From Utricularia gibba (lineage: Eukaryota; Streptophyta; Magnoliopsida; Lamiales; Lentibulariaceae): DNA of 64,000 bases. The notes under the pieces are model-generated. The model had not been told where the DNA came from. It ran no database searches and saw nothing but the letters and a program-made list of their open reading frames with translations. Positions 59,755 through 64,000 of this stretch are shown piece after piece. Position 1 is the first letter of the stretch; every line of letters starts with the position of its first letter. A program made the position numbers and the translations under genes. The stretch spans positions 2,914,001-2,978,000 of the forward strand of contig CM007990.1 of NCBI GenBank assembly GCA_002189035.1, read 5' to 3'.

Positions 59755-62508
59755 GATGAATACCAACAGCATCCTCGCCAAGATCTTTTATGGAGGCAAC
59801 ACAATTGAATACCCAAACAATTATAGGGCGTATGATCTGCCACCAATATCCATCCGAAGATTTGAGAGTGGTATTTCACTAAATTCTCTTCATGAAGAAT
59901 TGTATTCGGTTTGTGGTATAGACCTAGCACAAAACAAAGTCCGAATAATAATTCAGTTTTTTGATTCTTCTTCTAACTGTACTTGAGTTTTGTGGATTAC
60001 AGCAGACTGTGATTTGTTGTATGTTTTCAATCCAAGCCATACACAAATGGGTTTCGACATTTTCGTGGAACGCATTTCAAAGCATGTCCCTGAAGAAGTC
60101 TTTAACGTTGATTTAAATGTTTGCTGTGCTGAAGAAGAAATGAATGAAGGTATGGTGACATAGAAAGAGAAGGGATTTTTCAATGTGTTGTTCCTGAAAT
60201 TTAGCTTGACCATTATATAATCTATATGTGTGCAGGTGAGGAAACTCATGACTATGATGTATACGCTTCTGATGATCCTGTAGGTTGCAATGACATTCCA
60301 GTGGATTATATGCAACATTGTGACGTCGACTTTGATATTCAGGGCAATGAGCCACTTGACGAAGATGAAAATGTAACTGAGGAAACATAAGAAGAGGACG
60401 AGATGATCATGTTTGAATCATGAAATAGGCGAGCTAATGTTGGAGATGCACGATGGATACCTCCATCTTTTATTACCAATAATTTGGAAGACGAAGACGA
60501 ATACTCCATGGATGTCACAAACCCTCTTCATTTGATAAGCTCTCCTTTCTCTAAACATCAGAGATTTGCATCAAAAGACGCCTTTCATAATGAAGTGGTG
60601 ATGTACGCAATCAAAATTGGATGTGAATTTAGGACATACAAAGTGCAAGATGGGATGCATGTCGAATATCATTGTTACAAGATGAAAGAGCAAGGATGCA
60701 AATGGCGGATTCGTTGTGCATACTTCATTCATGATGCTGTTTGGAAGATAACTGCACTAGAGGAGCCGCACACATGTAAACGTTTGGGTCAAAAGTCATT
60801 ATCTCATCGAAATATCACACCGGCGTACATAGCAGAATGTGCAAGACTTTTCTTGAAGTAGACTTCGGTATGAAAGTCAGCATTGTTTAATAAGTTATCA
60901 AAGAGAAAACCGACTATAGTGTCTCCTATTATCGGGCATGGTATAGCATGCGAAAAAGCTATGAAATTATTTATGAGACATGGGAGTCTTCAGTACCCCT
61001 TCTATCTCAATTTCTTTTGGAAGTACAACTTAGAAATCCAGGCACCATTGTGGAATATCAACATAGGTAGTCGGACGTATATGAAACCAAGGTACTGAAA
61101 TATGTATTTTGGTCTTTTGGACAATGCATTCAGGCATTCCATTTTTGTCGACCTGTGATCATGGTGGATGCCACCCACCTGTATTCGCGATACTCTCATA
61201 AATTATTGATCGCCGTAACAATAGACGCTTCTGGTCTCCTTTTGCCTCTTGCATTTGCAGTTGTAGATAGTGAAAATGATGACTCATGGCATTGGTTTAT
61301 TCAGTTACTGGATCGGCATGTGGTTGCTAATTGGGCATGTTGCATTATATCAGACAGGTGCCCTTCTATAGAAAATGCAACATCAAAAGTTAAGGCATTC
61401 ATGCCTGATTATGGAGGTTGGCATAGATATTACATACGTCACCTGCGGTCCAATTTTCTTAGCAAGTATGGAAAATTTCCACGTATGCATGAACTATTTA
61501 TGAAAGCTGTGTATGCCACATCGACAACTAAGTTGAGGTTCTACATGGAAGAAATTTACAAAATACACCCAGAAGCATGGGAGTACCTAAATTGATTACA
61601 ACCTGAATCTTGGACTCTAGCATATGATGGAGGAGCAAGGTGCTGTCACGAATATTTTAGTGCTCATCTAATGTTTAATCTACATGATTGCATATTATGT
61701 AGGTGCGGGACCTTAACAACAAATCAAATTGAAGACATGAATGGAGTATTGAAGGACGCGAGACACCTACCCCTGTGCTCATTGGCACAGGTACCATTGA
61801 TTCTAGATGCATATCCACAAATATAGTTACCAATGCTTTCCTTTTTATGAGAAGGCTACATTTGCACGATGTGAGCACTACTTTTCTGATAGACTACAAA
61901 AGGCACTACATCAACGTCAGCAACACATTATGTTCGCAGACCAACTTCATAAACTATACTCACATTGGGATAAACCAATCCCTCATGTATCAATAAAGGT
62001 AGTTGATCATGTTCAAAAGAAGGTTCTGGTTACTACTCGTAGGAAAAATGGAAAACAAAAGAAGTTCATAGTGATGGTTAGTCAAGGCACGTGCGAGTGT
62101 AGGAAGTGGCAAAATTTCGAAATTCCATGCTCCCATGCTCAGCAGGTACATGCTCGACTCCGTTTATAATGTATTTTATCTTTCGCATTATACTCACTTG
62201 TAACTTCATGTGTGAAGGCATGCCGAATGCTAAACATTGATCCTAAGGATGTGATCAATTCCATGTTACATCTTGATCAGCATATTCGAATATATGAGAA
62301 TCAAATTCAGCCATTGCAATCCGAGGATAGATGGCCACCGGCACCGTTTTTAATGGTCCATGACTCCAGCCGTAAAAAAAAATGTCTGCCATGGGAGACC
62401 CTAGTCAACAAGGTTTACAATGCCAATGGATTATCAGTCACAGAGACATCGTGCATCATTTCAGGCATCGTCCCATCCGAACCAATACCCCATCGATGTG
62501 CTGCCTAG
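59755..62508 (+). pseudogene. MULE (Mutator-like) transposase relic
   Basis: A plus-strand multi-exon transposase. It starts at about ATG 59755 (MNTNSILAKIFYGGN). An acidic region follows, with introns near 60155-60236. The Mutator DNA-binding domain is at 60560-60790 (FASKDAFHNEVVMYAIKIG, EEPHTC). The MULE DDE domain is at 61155-61790: VMVDATHLY (first Asp), CIISDRCPSIENA (second Asp), NQIEDMNGVLKDAR (Glu). The SWIM finger CECRKW...PCSH lies near 62095-62135, followed by an intact 72-bp intron (62146-62217) and the C-terminal part to 62508. The three catalytic residues survive, but stops (60859, 61594 and others) and frameshifts break the frame. I did not identify terminal inverted repeats. 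Confidence 0.85.
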
Positions 62509-62817
62509 ATCATCGATGCATTATTCTGCGATACAACGAATGTATGATACATACGAGTCCGGTACCTCTACTACATAGAGTGTTCGTGGAAAAAAGTCTA
62601 AGTTGGAAAGAGTTATGGGGTTTTTCTCTGTAAGTAAAAAATGAATAAGCATGTCATAATCATTGTATTGTAAAGAATGTCATATAAATTATTTTACACT
62701 ATCTCATACACAAAACAACACTCTTTCACCTCTTGGGCACCGCATAGACACGTAACTACGCTCAAGGATGCTGAAGGCGTCGTTTATATCATGAAGCATC
62801 ACCTAGAGGTGGTGTTG

Positions 62818-62847
62818 GGTGCCGCTTATACATCTAAGTAGCGCCCA
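62818..62847. repeat. GC-rich hairpin 4
   Basis: Arms GGGTGCCGCTTA and TAAGTAGCGCCCA (9 of 12 pair) with a 5-nt loop, followed by TGGCA as at hairpin 5. Confidence 0.65.
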
Positions 62848-62878
62848 TGGCATTGTGAACCAATGCTCAATGCATTTC

Positions 62879-62910
62879 TGGGCGTCGCTTATATCCATAA
62901 GCAACGCCCA
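62879..62910. repeat. GC-rich hairpin 5 (best)
   Basis: Arms TGGGCGTCGCTTAT and ATAAGCAACGCCCA pair at 13 of 14 positions with a 4-nt loop. It lies 61 bp after hairpin 4. A weaker sixth unit (GAGCGCTGCTTA / TAAGTGACGTCC) lies at 62921-62952. Confidence 0.8.
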
Positions 62911-62952
62911 TGGCATCCTTGAGCGCTGCTTATGATTTGTAAGTGACGTCCA

Positions 62953-63466
62953 GGCATGTCTAGGCACTGCTTAGCACAGCAAAAACACCCAATGCTTAGA
63001 GAGTCAGAATTTTGTAGTAATAAACTGTTAATTATTTACTTCTTTTCAATTTGTAGTCATAATGTCCTATTTTGTTAGTAAAAATATACTCAAGACCTTG
63101 TAAAAAAAAATTGTAGTTAATTTTTTCAAATATTGTTGGAAAAATTCAAAATACTTCAAAAAATTAAATATATACCTACCTCAATTAAATATACACCAAC
63201 TCCCTTTTCAAACCCTACACCCTCTTATCCTCTTCTCCTCTTCTCCTCTTATCCTCTTCTGCCGCATTTTCACCAACCTTCACCTTCAAAATCACCACCT
63301 TCTTCTTCACTGTGTATGTGAATTTTTCTTCACATAACTTCTTCATCTTGAGAAAAATCTTCTTCTTCTCACACAACATTTCAAATCCAACCAACTCATT
63401 CAAGGTATATGATGTCTTTCTGTTTTTTATATTTATTACTAACTCCACTAACATTCACAATGATAG
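62953..63466. other. AT-rich spacer upstream of the second PF04195-like gene
   Basis: Poly-T/A rich, then a pyrimidine-rich stretch with repeated CTCTTCTCCTCTT (63218-63256) that could be promoter or 5' untranslated sequence of the following gene. No other feature. Confidence 0.45.
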
Positions 63467-63880
63467 ATGACTTTTGGAGACAAGATTAGACAAAGATACT
63501 TAGTTCCTGAAAATTTCGTTATATCAAAGGAAGAAGAAGATGAACAAATTTCAGATCAACCACCACAACGTGTTGGCACTCGTGCTTTTGCAGTTAGCAC
63601 CGAACATTTCAGATGTGGGTTAAGGTTACCTATCCAACCCTTTGTAGTGTCTGTGCTTCGTTCGGTGCGGCTTCCATTATCTCATTTAACACCAGCTTCT
63701 ATTGGAAATATTATTGCATTTATGAGGTTATGTGAAGATGATGGATATCCACTTAGTGTTGGTGCATTGTTTAGCATTGCAAAGTGTTCCAAGGTTGCTC
63801 ACACAAATCATTTCACAATATCATCAAAGGCAAGAATTAAAATAGTCACAGGTTTACGAGATTCCCATGGAGATTGGTAG
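63467..63880 (+). CDS. PF04195-like 'gypsy-type transposon' gene, 5' part
   Basis: 137 codons from ATG 63467 (MTFGDKIRQRYLVPENF): an acidic stretch, then FRCGLRLPIQPFVVSVLRSV and LPLSHLTPASIGNIIAFMRL, the PF04195-type order also in the minus gene at 58.8 kb, to which it is a diverged homologue. It ends at TAG 63878-63880 (DSHGDW-stop). Sequence after it (TSFV) suggests one point nonsense mutation, with the protein continuing beyond the window edge. No intron is needed so far. Confidence 0.65.
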   Translation: MTFGDKIRQRYLVPENFVISKEEEDEQISDQPPQRVGTRAFAVSTEHFRCGLRLPIQPFVVSVLRSVRLPLSHLTPASIGNIIAFMRLCEDDGYPLSVGALFSIAKCSKVAHTNHFTISSKARIKIVTGLRDSHGDW

Positions 63881-64000
63881 ACTAGTTTTGTATGAGTTAC
63901 TCCACCAGAAGACATGCGAATAAGAATACCTAGACATCTTTCAACCTCATCCAATGTTGGAAAACCAACAGGTAGAAAATGCTTCCTTTGAAAGACTCTT

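Noticed and set aside
57141-63000. CRISPR-like array because of repeated GC-rich units
   Set aside because: Units are few, irregularly spaced, inverted within themselves and lie in plant nuclear DNA with transposase genes.

Overview
The window is nuclear DNA of a flowering plant. The evidence is one spliced nuclear housekeeping gene (ELP3, eight exons with short introns), a second spliced plant gene beside it, and plant-type transposable elements everywhere else. I see no bacterial, organellar, rRNA or tRNA gene and no CRISPR array. I cannot name the species.

Layout. 1-9.5 kb is a mosaic of broken LTR retrotransposons: a CRM-like Ty3/gypsy fragment (1-1455), two inverted copies of a short-LTR Ty1/copia element (1932-4846), a captured trichome-birefringence-like (TBL) gene remnant that keeps its introns (4847-6246), and a Tekay-like gypsy on the minus strand (6374-9735) split by later insertions. 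9.7-16.2 kb is an Athila-like gypsy on the minus strand, split by two solo LTRs that each have perfect 5-bp target duplications (CACCT and TTTTC). 16.2-25.3 kb holds two inverted partial copies of a copia family with an LTR of about 1.4 kb and a leader of about 1 kb containing tandem palindromes. 25.6-31.9 kb is a nearly complete, young CRM-like gypsy with target duplication TGTCT, inserted antisense into an older LTR of the same clade. 32-43.5 kb is degenerate repeat DNA with a further solo LTR (34825-36292), a direct repeat pair and a probable solo LTR (40894-42088).

The gene island is 43.5-49 kb: a small hAT-like element with 8-bp target duplication, then ELP3 on the plus strand (44097-46803), then tail to tail a minus-strand gene for a secretory-pathway C2H2 protein with a C-terminal membrane segment (47075-48973). 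49.8-56.5 kb has two different hAT transposase relics on the minus strand with a truncated CRM-like element between them. 57.1-64 kb is the least conventional part: a MULE transposase relic flanked by two divergent genes of the 'putative gypsy-type transposon' (PF04195-like) family, with a dispersed family of GC-rich hairpins built on one consensus between and around them.

Only ELP3 looks fully functional. The C2H2 gene has one apparent frame problem. The CRM-like element is structurally complete but carries three lesions and would need help in trans. The nest order, where it can be read from target duplications and split reading frames, is given in the individual entries. All similarity statements come from recognising family motifs by eye; no alignment or database search was run.
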